From contig JAZAYU010000128.1 of NCBI GenBank assembly GCA_038501625.1, positions 1 to 64,000 of the forward strand: 64,000 bases of DNA, read 5' to 3'. Of this stretch, positions 22,164 to 33,475 are shown piece by piece. Position numbers and translations under genes: made by a program. A model generated the notes under the pieces. It worked only from the letters and a program-made list of their open reading frames with translations. It did no database searches and was not told the DNA's origin. Each line of letters begins with the position of its first letter. Positions within the stretch are counted from its first letter, which is position 1. This DNA comes from Corbicula japonica. Taxonomy: Eukaryota > Mollusca > Bivalvia > Venerida > Cyrenidae.

Positions 22164-22507
22164 GATTCAAACTATCATTTCTATTCCTAATCACAACTAA
22201 GTCAACGGAATTTGCTTTTTTCTCTGAAGTTTGTAAAAAAACAACAGCACAAATTGACAATAAATGAGCGTCATTTAACAAACTGCCCGCCAATAAATTC
22301 ATAACCATGAAAAAATCCAAATCAACGGGTCAACTTGCAGATTGGTGTCCTAGTAAATACAAATATACATTTTGCCTTGAACAATAACAGCATTATAATT
22401 TTCAATACGATCGATGGTGTACGGCATTAGATAAGATGTTTTAAAAACCTTATACTCGTAAATGTATGACATGTCATAGTTTGAACAGAAAAAATGTATC
22501 ATTTCAG

Positions 22508-22621
22508 ATATAAACGAATGCGCTTCTACCCCATGCAAAAATGGGGGATTATGTGCAGATAATGTAAATGGGTATACATGCACTTGTCAACAAGGATACG
22601 AAGGAATCAACTGTGAAACTG
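22508..22621 (+). CDS. exon: EGF4
   Basis: [33 protein letters not shown]. Six cysteines, calcium-binding layout intact, O-glucose motif present, O-fucose acceptor replaced by Leu. Acceptor ATTTCAG, donor GTAAAA. Confidence 0.9.
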
Positions 22622-23078
22622 GTAAAACTCACACCTGCTTGAAAAAATACCTTTCCACACTTAATTACTTTTCTGAGTATTTATAAAAATATACTTCAGT
22701 AAGCATTTAATTCTTAGAGAATTTCAGTAATAATTGCAGAAATAAATAAAACATTAAGGAATAGACAAAATAGCATGTCTTGTGTTGTTAGTTTAGGTTT
22801 TAATACAACTGCAATCTTTTGTTCCTCTGATTATTGCCTCGAAGATTAAATGGACTCCAATGTTTTTAAGTTATTCCACAAGTTTCCAGTCTAAATATGT
22901 ACAGACATGTAAAATCAAACCAACTGGCAAACTACAGTTAAAATGCTTATTTTGTATAGTTGCATTGAACGAAAAAGTATTTTGTATATGTGTACCATAT
23001 TGTTCACCACTGATGTTTTCAATATCAAGCTGTATGTACGTCATGCTATAATTTGGCCAGTCGAATGTTTCATTTCAG

Positions 23079-23192
23079 ACATTAACGAATGCGATTCAGG
23101 ACCTTGCAAAAATGGTGCATCATGTGTAGATAATGTAAATGGGTACACATGCACTTGTCAACAAGGATACGAAGGAATCAATTGTGAAACTG
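23079..23192 (+). CDS. exon: EGF5
   Basis: [25 protein letters not shown]-glucose and O-fucose motifs present. Donor GTACCA departs from the usual GTAAC of the array at position +4 and may be weaker. Confidence 0.9.
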
Positions 23193-23742
23193 GTACCAAA
23201 CATCTGATTAAAAACTGTTTTCGTTTTTTTTTTCCTCTGCATTATTTTCATTTAAGTTTAAAATCAACTTCTACTTTTTTAATTAAAAAGTTGAAATTAT
23301 ACAAATAAGCCACTGACCTACATTTTATTTTTCTTTGCGCACATGCATATAGTCCTCATATAGTCGTCAATTGCTTTAAATGAATGAATAAATTAAAAGC
23401 TTAGTCAAAATATCATCTCTTGTATTTATCAATTTAACGAAGTTGCTTGTTCCTCTGCTGTTATAAAAGACAAAACATACATCTAAGTGAGACTGATTTG
23501 AAAAATTGACATTTCAGATGATAAGTACACATTTGTACAGTTTGTAATCAAAGGGCAAAATTAGAGATTAAGGATCATAATATAAAGAATAACGCATTCC
23601 ACCGAGATTTTTGAACAAAAATAGCATCCTCCTACATTTATATATGTCGATTCAATGTGTACGTTACTCAAAAAAGAAGTCTTCTTAAACCAGAGAAATG
23701 TATAACAATGCTTAATTTTGAACAGAAGAATGTATCTTTCAG

Positions 23743-23856
23743 AAATAAACGAATGCTCTTCAAGACCTTGCGAAAACGGTGGATCATGTGCGGATAATGT
23801 GAACGGGTATAACTGCTCTTGTCAACAAGGCTATACAGGAATCAACTGTGAAACTG
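23743..23856 (+). CDS. exon: EGF6
   Basis: [31 protein letters not shown]. It carries all three Notch-type motifs: C-x-S-x-P-C, C-x4-S-C and C-x2-G-Y-T-G-x2-C. N-C-S is also a potential N-glycosylation site. Starts with Glu because the first intronic-side base triplet is GAA. Confidence 0.9.
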
Positions 23857-24499
23857 GTAACATAAAAATAGATAAAAAAGTGTTCTCGTATTTTGCAATA
23901 CTCTAAAGTAACCTTACTTGACGGATGATTATGTTAATTTTAGTTTTTATTTTACAGTGCTGATATACTTTTCCAAGAATGTCATAAGTTACTTTAATGA
24001 ATAAAAAATATAAGGCAGGTCAAAAATCATGTCTTGTTTTTACCACATTAACCTAAACGGAAAATGTTTGCTCCGCTGATGTTTGTGTAAAAAATGAATT
24101 TAAAAAATGTAATTCACTTTTTTGAATTTGTATTAACACTTAAATCAACAGGCTAAATTGCTTTCTCTGAATTTCTTCGAACAAAAACATCATTACATCA
24201 TCTTAGTCATGGTTTACATCAATGCAAAAGACGTTATTCTCCTAGAATGACATCATTTGCTGTAATAAATAAAAAATAATTATAAAGACAAGTCAAAAAA
24301 GCATGTCTTGTTTTAAGCATATTAAATTGAACGGAAAATATTTGACTGCTCATCTTTAATTAAAAGAACGGCTCTATTGCAGAGTCGGGATCATAACGGT
24401 TTCCATAACGAAATTTTTCAAACATCAACATCACAACATTTTTATAAAATGTGATTCCTGAGTACGTCACTGAAAAATATTGTTTTGAATAAAGGTTAA

Positions 24500-24690
24500 A
24501 TATGCATAACAGGAATTGCCACATTCAAAAGACACAGCAACCCACACAGTGAAGAAGAAAAGAGAAAGAGAGAGCATTTTTATAAAATGACCAATTTCAA
24601 AACAGACATAACAAAAATTAACGAAAATGAGAACCCGAGGGGTTACCGCCTTGGGACGGTCAGTGGTACAAATAGCAAGCAAAATGTATA
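24500..24690 (+). repeat. SINE-like repeat family S2 copy
   Basis: Full body from ATATGCATAACAGGAATTGC to GGACGGTCAGTGGTA. It lies just upstream of EGF7 and is followed by a TTTCTTTATT tract that also follows the copies at 27.75 and 34.68 kb, so the three share a position by duplication. Confidence 0.65.
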
Positions 24691-24720
24691 GCTTTATATT
24701 TTCTTTATTAATACACATAA

Positions 24721-24867
<147 letters not shown>

Positions 24868-25363
24868 TGAAAAGTGGTTTCGTAATTTCTCCCTCTAATA
24901 ATTATTCCAAATATAAAGGGTTTGTTTGACAGGCGGAGTAGTGTAAATCTACTGAGATATCAACACTGAAGGTCAGACTGGATGGAAATATATTTTATCA
25001 AATCATTCACATACATTTCCCAGCGCACGCATTTAATCCTCTGAGAATTTCAACAAGATCTATTGGTAAAATGAATCTCAACAAATTAGTACGAATAAAA
25101 TATCTCATATTTATCTATCTTATTATTATTTAATTTTACGCAGGGGGCATTTTGTCACTCTTGCAATTGTGTTAAAGGGAAATAGAGCTGACCTTCGAAA
25201 TAACTAGCGGGATATAAACCCGGGATGAAATCACTGAGCTTATAAGCAGATCGGTTTTCATAATGAAAATAATTATAATTATATTGATTCGAACAATGAG
25301 ATGGTATTTTCATGTGTATAATGGTGTACGTCATTGGATAACATGTTTTTCCAACCTACCTAA

Positions 25364-25537
<174 letters not shown>

Positions 25538-26026
25538 TGAAACTGTTCTCGTTATTTGCAATCCTCTAATAGAAAGCGTTTGTGACGCATATTAATTATG
25601 TTAATATTATTTTGTTTTCAACGCTTACGATCTAAATTGATTGAAGAGATCAATGACAGACGTCTTCCAGCATGTCCAGTGCTGGTACACTTCTCACAAA
25701 ATGTCATCAGTTGCTGTTATTAATAAAATATTAAGGCAAATCAAAATATGATGTCTTTTTTTAAAGCGCATTAACATTAAGGCAAAATGTTTGTTTCTCC
25801 GATATTTGTATAAAAAATATGAATAGCCCTTTTGAATTTGAATTAACATGCTTAATTGCTTATTTGAATCATTGTGGTTTCAATTCCATTTTTCTTCGAA
25901 CAAAACCATGATAACCTTCTGTTAATTTTGTGAATCATGGTTTTTATATCAATGCAAAAGATGTTACACGAAATCAGAGAAATGAATAATGTGCCATATT
26001 TAGGACAGACGAATGTTTCATTTCAG

Positions 26027-26140
26027 ACATAAATGAATGCGCTTCAGCACCGTGCAAAAATGGTGGATCATGTGCAGATAAAGTGAATGGGTATACATGC
26101 ACTTGTCAAAAAGGATACGAAGGAATCAATTGTGAATCTG
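26027..26140 (+). CDS. exon: EGF9
   Basis: [36 protein letters not shown]. The flanking introns are paralogous to those around the dead exon at 34104, including an S2 copy about 200 bp downstream in both, so the two exons descend from one block. Confidence 0.9.
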
Positions 26141-26339
26141 GTAACATAAAATACGATTGAAAAGTTTATTTCTTACATTTTTTAAATAATAAGGATTGTG
26201 TTACTGGCGAAGTAGTCTTTGTCATTTTACTTTAATATCGACCATTACGATTTAAAAAAAGACTGAATACAATTTGAGGAATTAAATTATTCACATACAA
26301 AAACAAAGGCTTTTCTTTTATTGTCTGAGAGTTTTAACA

Positions 26340-26500
26340 ATCAGCAGACACAGCCCCCCCCCCCCCACACACACAGACAAAAAGTAGAGGGGTGGAAGAG
26401 AGCTAGGTATTACAGTTTCAAAATAGACGCCACAAACAATTAACGAAAGTGAGAATCCGAGGGTTTATCGCCTTGGAACTGTCAGTTGCGAAACAATTTA
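26340..26500 (+). repeat. SINE-like repeat family S2 copy
   Basis: Begins at CAGACACAGCC followed by a C-run, then GTAGAGGGGTGGAAGAGAGC, AATAGACGCCACAAAC and GGAACTGTCAGTTGCG. The same insertion, at the same place relative to the exon, is present at 34.46 kb. Confidence 0.65.
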
Positions 26501-26855
26501 TATAATAAATAATTAATAAAGTAATTAATTATTATAGCAATTAATGCCGTATAACATAATTATATTGTTTTAATTAGATTTAACGCATGGTGATATTTTG
26601 TATCTCTGATGTTTGTAGTAAAAAAGACAAAATGCCTCTTAAGTAAGATATTTGTCATTCCAAGTAACTAGGTGAAGGAAAATAAAAAATCCTTTATCTC
26701 ATTGAAAGATAAATGTTCAAAATGAAAAATGTTTTTTTGCTTTGAAAAGAATGATGTCATTTTATGTGTGTATCTTATAGTATGTCACTGGATGTTATCC
26801 ATATCCACCTAAATGTCAAACACTGAACATTTTAAAGTAATAAATTTCATTTCAG

Positions 26856-26969
26856 ACATAAACGAATGCTCTTCGGCGCCGTGCAAAAATGGTGGATCTT
26901 GTGCAGATAATGTGAATGGGTATAACTGCACGTGTCAACAAGGCTACGAAGGAATCAATTGTGAAAATG
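26856..26969 (+). CDS. exon: EGF10, with weak splice donor
   Basis: [32 protein letters not shown]-glucose and O-fucose motifs present. The donor is GTTAAA where siblings have GTAACA; if it is not used, translation stops at a TAA four bases on (GAA-AAT-GGT-TAA). The product would be a membrane protein with ten EGF units and no lectin domain. Whether this donor works is not known. Confidence 0.85.
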
Positions 26970-27159
26970 GTTAAATAAAATTAGATTAAAAATTCTTTTC
27001 GGTTTTTGCATTCTCTAAAATAATTTTGGCTTTGCAATGCTATTAGCTTCTAATGTTTTATATGTTTGTCTGCTTTAGCATACACCATTGTTGAGCTGAT
27101 GGGTGAGTTGGAATCATTTCACGAAGACAACTTGTACTTGTTTGTTAATATCAGAACAT

Positions 27160-27319
27160 GTTTGGGCGAGTGTGAGGTTGGTGCACCCTAGAACCTGGTT
27201 TAAACCCCAGTGGCAATTTGTTTTGCCACTGACCGTTCCAAGGCGGTATCTCTAAAGGTTCTCTTTTTCGTAAATTGTTTGTTGCGTCTAATTTGAATTG
27301 ACGTACTTATATCAAACAT

Positions 27320-27360
<41 letters not shown>

Positions 27361-27440
27361 CTCTCTTCTTTTTTCCCTGCGTGGGTAGGCTATGTTTTGT
27401 GAGTGTGGGGATTCCTGATATGCACATTTTACCTTTTATG
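27160..27440 (-). repeat. SINE-like repeat family S2, longest copy, with (CT)n tract
   Basis: On the minus strand the body starts near the ATGCATATC-like TGCATATCAGGAATCC stretch, expands its purine segment into a (GA)n microsatellite (27320-27358 as CT on the + strand) and ends at CAGTGGCAAAACAAATTGCC followed by GGGGTTTAAACCAGG. Read from the + strand, CTGGTTTAAACCCC resembles a degraded tRNA box B preceded by a box-A-like GGGCGAGTGTGAGG, so a tRNA origin is possible. Confidence 0.65.
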
Positions 27441-27749
27441 ACGGATGATTATTTTCAATTTTGTTTGTTATCAACACTTATGAACTAAATTAACAGAAAT
27501 TATAAAATCATCGATGACGGACGTCTTCCAGCGCTGATATTATTCTCCTAGAATGTCATCAGTTGCTGTAATAAATAAATAATAATAATTATAAAGACAA
27601 GTCAAAAATAACTTGTCTTGTTTTAAGCACATTGACCTGCACGGACAATATTTGAATGTTCCTTTTAAAACAAGGGCCTAATGGCAGAATCGGGATTGTT
27701 ACGGTTTCCATTTCGTATTTCTTCAAACATAAATTGACTCAAAACATTT

Positions 27750-27930
27750 TTAAATATGCATATCAGGAATTGCCACATTCAAAAGACACAGCAACCCTCA
27801 CAACGAAGAAGAAGAAGAAGAGAGAAAGACAGAGCATGGTGTATAAAATAGACACCACAAAAAATTAACAAAAATGAGAACCCAAGGGGTATCCGCCTTG
27901 GAACGGTCAGTGGTAAAACAATTTGTAAAG
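27750..27930 (+). repeat. SINE-like repeat family S2 copy
   Basis: AATATGCATATCAGGAATTG through CATTCAAAAGACACAGCAAC to GGAACGGTCAGTGGTAAAAC. Closest to the 24.50-kb copy, and in the same location relative to the following EGF exon (here a decayed one). Confidence 0.7.
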
Positions 27931-28026
27931 CCAATTTGTAACCTTATATTTTCTTTATTTTTATACAAAAAAAATTTGTAAAGCCAATTTGTAACCTTAT
28001 ATTGTCTTTATTTTTATACAAAAAAT
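27921..28026 (+). repeat. 53-bp tandem duplication at an exon's splice acceptor
   Basis: ATTTGTAAAGCCAATTTGTA recurs 53 bp later, so the T-rich tract before the decayed EGF exon at 28039 is doubled. Confidence 0.8.
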
Positions 28027-28038
28027 GTTTAATTTCAG

Positions 28039-28115
28039 ACATAAATGAATGTGCATCTGTGAATTTCAACAATTTCTACAATGAATACAACAATATTTAT
28101 TATAAATTTGTGTAA
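28039..28115 (+). pseudogene. truncated EGF exon
   Basis: A good acceptor (ATTTCAG) and the first codons I-N-E-C-A-S-V are kept, then the sequence passes directly into GAATTTCAACAA, which in other blocks lies in the intron after the exon (compare 25048). The rest of the domain is gone and a TAA closes the frame. This is a deletion joining exon to downstream intron. If the acceptor were used, the transcript would be truncated. Confidence 0.8.
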
Positions 28116-28428
28116 TTAAATATTTGTCAAAATATGTCATACATTGTTATTATTAGATTCAACGAATGGTGATATTTTGTTTCTCTGATGTTTGTGTTCA
28201 AAACAGAAAGTGCCTCTTAAGTAAGAGTCAACAAGTCGCCCTTTCAAGTAACTAGGGAAAAGAATACACAAATAAATTATCTTATTATGGGTAAGTGTTA
28301 AAGCATTGCTTCAAACAGAAAGATGGCATTTTTCATGTGTGTATCATAGTGTACGTCACTGTATGTTTTCACAAGCCACCTAAATGTCAAACACTTCATA
28401 TTTAAAACAGTCAATTTTTTTATTTCAG

Positions 28429-28542
28429 ACATAAATGAATGCTCTTCAGCACAAAGCGCAAATGGCGGATCTTGTGCAGATAAAGTGAACGGGTACACAT
28501 GCACTTGTCAACAAGGATACGAAGGAATCAATTGTGAAAATG
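28429..28542 (+). CDS. exon: EGF11, lacking cysteine 2
   Basis: I-N-E-C-S-S-A-Q-S-A-N-G-G-S-C: the P-C-K of other units is replaced by Q-S-A, so cysteine 2 is absent while splice sites, length and frame are intact. In the EGF fold cysteine 2 bonds cysteine 4, so cysteine 4 is left unpaired. The O-glucose motif is lost with it. It may be an exon on the way to decay, or a unit with a free thiol. Donor GTAACA. Confidence 0.8.
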
Positions 28543-28879
28543 GTAACATTACATCTGCTTGACAATTGTTTTAAACTTTTTTCTCTCCATTGATGATTAT
28601 TTTCATGACATTAACATCAACGACCTAACTGACATGACCTTATACTAAACGAACAATTGCCATACATTTTCGTCTCATGTATACAGACTAGTCAATATAT
28701 CCTGTCTTGGTATTATCAGATTAAATGCTACAGAAATTATATGTTCCTCTGATATTCAGTAAAATAATAAAACAACTGTCAACATCTTGCCATGCAAATC
28801 TATATATTAAGCATGTTTTAAAGGGCTAATTTGCAGATAAATTTATCAACTTAAAGGATAATATACCAAATTCACACTT

Positions 28880-29005
28880 AAGGATTGAATCGATATTTAA
28901 TGGTTTTCATTTAGTTATGGTAACAGAAGGGCTTCACCCGTACTTAAAACAATCCAACTGTGTTCCATAACCAAATGAAAACTATCAACTATCGATACAA
29001 TCCTT
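28880..29005. repeat. palindromic MITE family P1, copy 2
   Basis: AAGGATTGAATCGATATTTA pairs with its partner ending at 29005 through TTTTCATTTAGTTATGG. Shorter centre than the copy at 15533 but the same arms. Confidence 0.8.
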
Positions 29006-29277
29006 ATACTTACACACGATATCCTGCAGCTACGTCTTTTAAAATGATAGCCACACTTTTTACCAACAGAAATTAGGATTCTTAAACTAAATAAGACTTC
29101 ATTGAAGAGGACGAAGATGAAATGATATCATATAGGTCATACTGAGAGAATTTTTTTAAAGAAAAGTACGAAATCTCATATGACTGTGTGCATCAATTAT
29201 GTATGTCACTTGTTAAGATATTTTCCAAAACCGACTTAATATATAACATTTTTAAACAGACAATTGTTTGTTTTCAG

Positions 29278-29391
29278 ACATTTATGAATGCGCGTCAGGA
29301 CCGTGCAGAAATGGTGGAGTATGTGCAGATAGAGTGAACGGGTACAACTGCACTTGTCATAAAGGCTATACAGGAATCAATTGTGAAACTG
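29278..29391 (+). CDS. exon: EGF12
   Basis: First unit of the second subfamily: [31 protein letters not shown]. Six cysteines. O-glucose and O-GlcNAc (G-Y-T-G) motifs; no O-fucose acceptor. Tyr replaces the usual Asn before E-C, which may weaken calcium binding. Confidence 0.88.
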
Positions 29392-29604
29392 GTAACGAAT
29401 ACATCTGATAAAAACATTGATTCGGATTTCCAAGAAATAATAATTTTCTGTGACTGACGGTTAGTGTAATAATTATAGTTTGATGTTAACACCAACGCTA
29501 TGTATCAAAACAAATCTATGACAGATATATGTCAAGTGCGTATATAATCCCCATTTCCTTGTTGCTCCAATAAACAGAGAAATATAAAGACTAGTCCAAT
29601 ATAT

Positions 29605-31018
29605 TATTGTCGGTCATCCTGATGACCGACATATTATAATCGACCGAACTTGAGCTTTCCACCCAAACATCGGCTAACAGTGATGTAAAGTAAAGATCAC
29701 GTTCCAGACGGAACAGATAATTTAGATAAATTGACACTTACTCAGTCGTTATTTATGGATAGACCCTTACTCGGCCGTTATCTATAAAAAACTACAGGCC
29801 ACTTATTGACAAGTAGAGGCTGTTGAAGGACGTCACATTTGGAGTCTGTATCTATTCTTAAATCCCCTCTCCAGCTTCTTATTGGCTAGGCTTATTACTC
29901 ATAAAGATATTTCCGACAACGAACAAAACATATACATGAACATGGGTTTTGTCTAGTAAATTTACACTGTGTATGATAATCAAAAGATGTACAGCTTATC
30001 AATTTATTAAACCAAAGCAAATATAATGTATAGAGAACACTGAACAGAGATTAGCTACTTATTTTACGAATCTACGAACTTGTGCAGCATTTTGTGAAAC
30101 TCGGGGATCAGAGGTATCCCAGTGAATGTTTTTCTTGGTTTAGCTATCTCGATATGGATACATCCGTCGGTACTTTCTAGATAGTTTTGCTTAACTGTTA
30201 TCTTGCGTTTTGCCATTAATCAACTGGTTGCTGCAGTTTTAGAAGGTTTTGAATGTAAAAATTGTCGTTGGAACACCAGAACACAGAGTTTTGCAGAAAT
30301 CTTAAATCGGGTAATGAATCTGAAAATAATAGACACTACAAGTTTAAGCTTTACTTAGTTGTAATTTGGTTTTGAATCAACAAAATAATCTGTGGAACAT
30401 GCGAACACACCTACTTTTGCAGAAGTATCAAATCGGGTCATGAAACTGTCAATAATAGACAATACAAAATTTTGCTTTCCAAAAAGCTAGTCGGTCATTA
30501 GCATAACCTTTTAACAAACAAAGCCGAGACTGTAGTGCAAACTTTTTGCGAATTTGAAATCAATGCGTAAGGTTGTCATTCGAAGTCATGAGATATACTA
30601 AGTAAATACCAACATTCTAACGATAATGTTCTAGATCAAAAAGAACAATTTTATCATACCTGTGAGACCCGACAGACTGTTCATGTTTTTCACTCCCACC
30701 CCATGACTGTGAAAAAGCTTTGTAGCTTTAGATATATATTTACAGCTTGATAATCGTTGCTTTCTAAGACTTTCTGACACAAAAATATTGTTTGACAAAC
30801 TTTTCCATTTTGGTTTACTTCCAAGTAAATTATTAACTTGTTCGCAAACAGGGTTACATTTATCACCAGCTTAAAAATATCTCATTCGAAAGAGGAAATA
30901 CCTTTAAGTAAACTTACATTTTTGTATGGCATCCAATGAAAGTGGCTTAAAATTCAAACTTTTCTGCCGTCTTGATAAAAGGTTGAGCTTAAGGCTGACT
31001 AGCTTTTTGGAAAGCTAA
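29605..31018. mobile_element. insertion of about 1.4 kb in an EGF intron, family unknown
   Basis: Paralogous intron sequence at 28690-28730 runs without interruption where this block is present, so it is an insertion. It begins near the hairpin GTCGGTCATCCTGATGACCGAC. GCTTTCCAAAAAGCTAGTC at about 30475 has an inverted partner, GACTAGCTTTTTGGAAAGC, at about 30997. A diverged direct repeat with AATAATAGACAMTACAA occurs at about 30321 and 30451. No reading frame of note. Confidence 0.5.
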
Positions 31019-31062
31019 AACTTGTATGTTAGATTATCACATTAAACGCAACAGACATTATA

Positions 31063-32065
31063 CGAGGGTTGATCCAGAAGTTCGTACAATTGGCCTATAA
31101 CTTTTTATAAAATTAGTCCGTTAATTGAATACTTCGCCAAAATTGAAGATCAGAACAAAGGAAATGCATGGTAGTTATTAGTATTACCAGATTATACCTA
31201 TCAGCCGTAAATGACGTTACCATAACAACACATTACCAATAAAGCGGGGGAGCATTTATTTATTGTAACTATCTTTTAAATAAATCTAGTTTTCTACAAT
31301 TTTTAATTAGGATAATTTAGTCCAATTTTGTATGACATTGGTATGACGTTGTGAAATCATTTTGCATACGTTGTTTTGAAATTCATTTCAAAGCTAAAGC
31401 GTTTTTTTGTACGATTGAAAATTGAAGCACTAGTGATATGACGTCAACATCAAACTTGGACGTTAGATCAGTAATCAAATTGTGTCAAGATCTCGGACAC
31501 ACACCTACAAAGACATTTCAGATGACTGGAAAAAAGAGGGCTAGTATGCAGTAATGAACTTGTTAAAAGTGACACAAGAGATTAAGGGAAGGTCTGAGCT
31601 CAAAAGAGGACGACAATCACAAAGGTCGGCGGGTAATGCACAACTTCTTGATAGACGACGTCAAATCTGATGTTAACAGTGATAGATGCATGACAGTGGG
31701 AGAAATCGCAGATGAAGCAGGGACTTGTGAGACAGTTCGATTCCAAGTGGTATCAGGACACATTTAAGATGTTGATAAGTTTAGCTGAAAAGTGTTTGGG
31801 TACATCAGGACTACGTAGATAATTAGTAGTCATGACATCAATTACAATTTTCTTGACGTCGCTGTTGACGTTCTTGCTCCCCCACCCGGTGTAAGGTCTA
31901 TGTATTAAATGTTTTATTGTACACTGACTGTTTTATGTAGTCGTTTAATATTTTGCATTTATGTGGCACAGATATTATATTAAATGACTGCATAACTTTT
32001 GTTTTGATATTTAACACCCTTAAGGTTTTTCAAAGCCATTGTATGAACTTCTGGATCAACCCTCG
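31063..32065 (+). mobile_element. mariner-like element, decayed
   Basis: Terminal inverted repeats CGAGGGTTGATCCAGAAGTT at both ends, differing by one base further in, flanked by TA on each side as expected for Tc1/mariner. A frame from about 31438 reads I-K-L-C-Q-D-L-G-H-T-P-T-K-T-F, typical of the N-terminal DNA-binding region of mariner transposases, then a stop; a later frame shows D-R-C-M-T-V-G-E-I-A-D-E-A-G. The catalytic region is missing, so it cannot move itself. Confidence 0.88.
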
Positions 32066-32327
32066 TATGCTCCTCTGAGGTTGACTTAAATAATAAAATG
32101 ACATTCAACATCGCATCTACATCTTTCTATTGCAAATTTGTATATTAACCATTTTACGGGCCAAATTGCAGATTGGTTTATAAATGGTAACGTGTATGCA
32201 TTTTGAGGAACAAAACATCATACTTCATGTGTGGATCATGCTGTACGCGACTGGATAAGATGGTTCCGAAACCACCCTAATGTGTAACCTGCCATACTTT
32301 GAAAAGACGAATTTTTTTCAGCCAGTT

Positions 32328-32808
32328 TAAACATAGGTGGTTTCAATATCCCAGCTAATAAGGTTTTGGATATTGTCCAATCACCCCAAGAATATACTTC
32401 CTGCTTTTTAAATTTTGCCTTTGGCGTTGTCTGTGATACGCAGGATTTATATTCTATAATCCCTTATCAAAAATCTATTCTGTTTAGTTCCGCCCATTGT
32501 TTTCTCGTTTAGGGCAAACCCATTCTTTTATCTGGGGACCATACGCCGCTGAACATGGAATGGTATTTACCTGAAAATACCTCATTGAAGGTTTCATGTT
32601 CACCGCCATATGCATACCATCGTTTGGGATGAATCAAAATTGTACTGTTTATTGGTGTAAATATTGAGTTGCGCTCAACCCGTGGCTAGGCGGCGTGGGC
32701 ATTATATGCAATCCAATTACTGCCCATGAACAGGCTCAATCAAACCGAGCCTGCAGTATTTTCATATTTGTCGTGTTCGGAGGCTTTCAAAGTTCCCTTT
32801 TCATCTAT
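32328..32808 (+). repeat. dispersed repeat family S3, inserted at a splice acceptor
   Basis: Contains TTCCGCCCATTGTTTTCTCG, TTAGGGCAAACCCATTCTTT, ATACGCCGCTGAACATGGAA and GAGTTGCGCTCAACCCGTGG, and ends CTTTTCATCTAT. TTTCAG stands on both sides (32322-32327 and 32808-32813). The paralogous intron at about 35.13 kb has no insertion between its T-tract and the exon. The repeat therefore sits between an original acceptor and the EGF13 exon. Confidence 0.7.
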
Positions 32809-32813
32809 TTCAG

Positions 32814-32927
32814 ACATAAAGGAATGTGCATCAGGTCCTTGCAGAAACTGTGGACAATGTGTAGATAAAGTGAATGGGTATTCTTGCACTTGTCAAAAAG
32901 GCTATAAAGGAATCAATTGCGAAACCG
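32814..32927 (+). CDS. exon: EGF13, with a seventh cysteine
   Basis: [34 protein letters not shown]. The first Gly of the usual N-G-G is Cys, giving seven cysteines. The O-glucose motif is kept; O-fucose and O-GlcNAc acceptors are absent. The acceptor TTTCAG is supplied next to an inserted repeat. Confidence 0.85.
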
Positions 32928-33277
32928 GTAACAATAACATCTGGTTGAAAATTGTTTTCGTGCTTTGTATTTCTCTATTGAATATTCTAAACGTAGAATG
33001 ATGTTGTGACGGTCTGTTACATAAATTCTAGTTTGATGTCCACACGTATGATAAAAGTGAGTGAGAATTTCACTGGACAATAATTGGCAGACATTTAGCA
33101 ATGTACTTACAATCATGATTGGAGAATGCCAACGATTTCTGGTATGAATAAAGAAATGTAATCTAGTCAAAGAAACATGTGTTGTTTCTATCACGATTTA
33201 ACTAAATCAGAAATTCCTTGTTATCAGATATTTTTTTTTTAAACAATCATTCAACAAGTGGTTTGTGTTCTTTTTAG

Positions 33278-33391
33278 ATATAAATGAATGCGCATCAGGT
33301 CCTTGCAGAAATGGTGGAGTATGTGCAGATAAAGTGAACGGGTACAACTGCACTTGTCAAAAAGGCTATACAGGAATCAATTGTGAAACTG
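33278..33391 (+). CDS. exon: EGF14
   Basis: [36 protein letters not shown]-glucose and O-GlcNAc motifs. The intron before it (33.05-33.27 kb) is paralogous to the one before EGF15 (35.34-35.59 kb). Confidence 0.9.
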
Positions 33392-33475
33392 GTAACGAAT
33401 ATATCTGATTAAACATTAATTCGTTTTTCCAATAAATAATAATTTTTTGTGACGGACGGTTAGTAATTTTATGGG

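Noticed and set aside
22093..22320. Poly-leucine protein on the minus strand
   Set aside because: Translation of the (AAT)n microsatellite.
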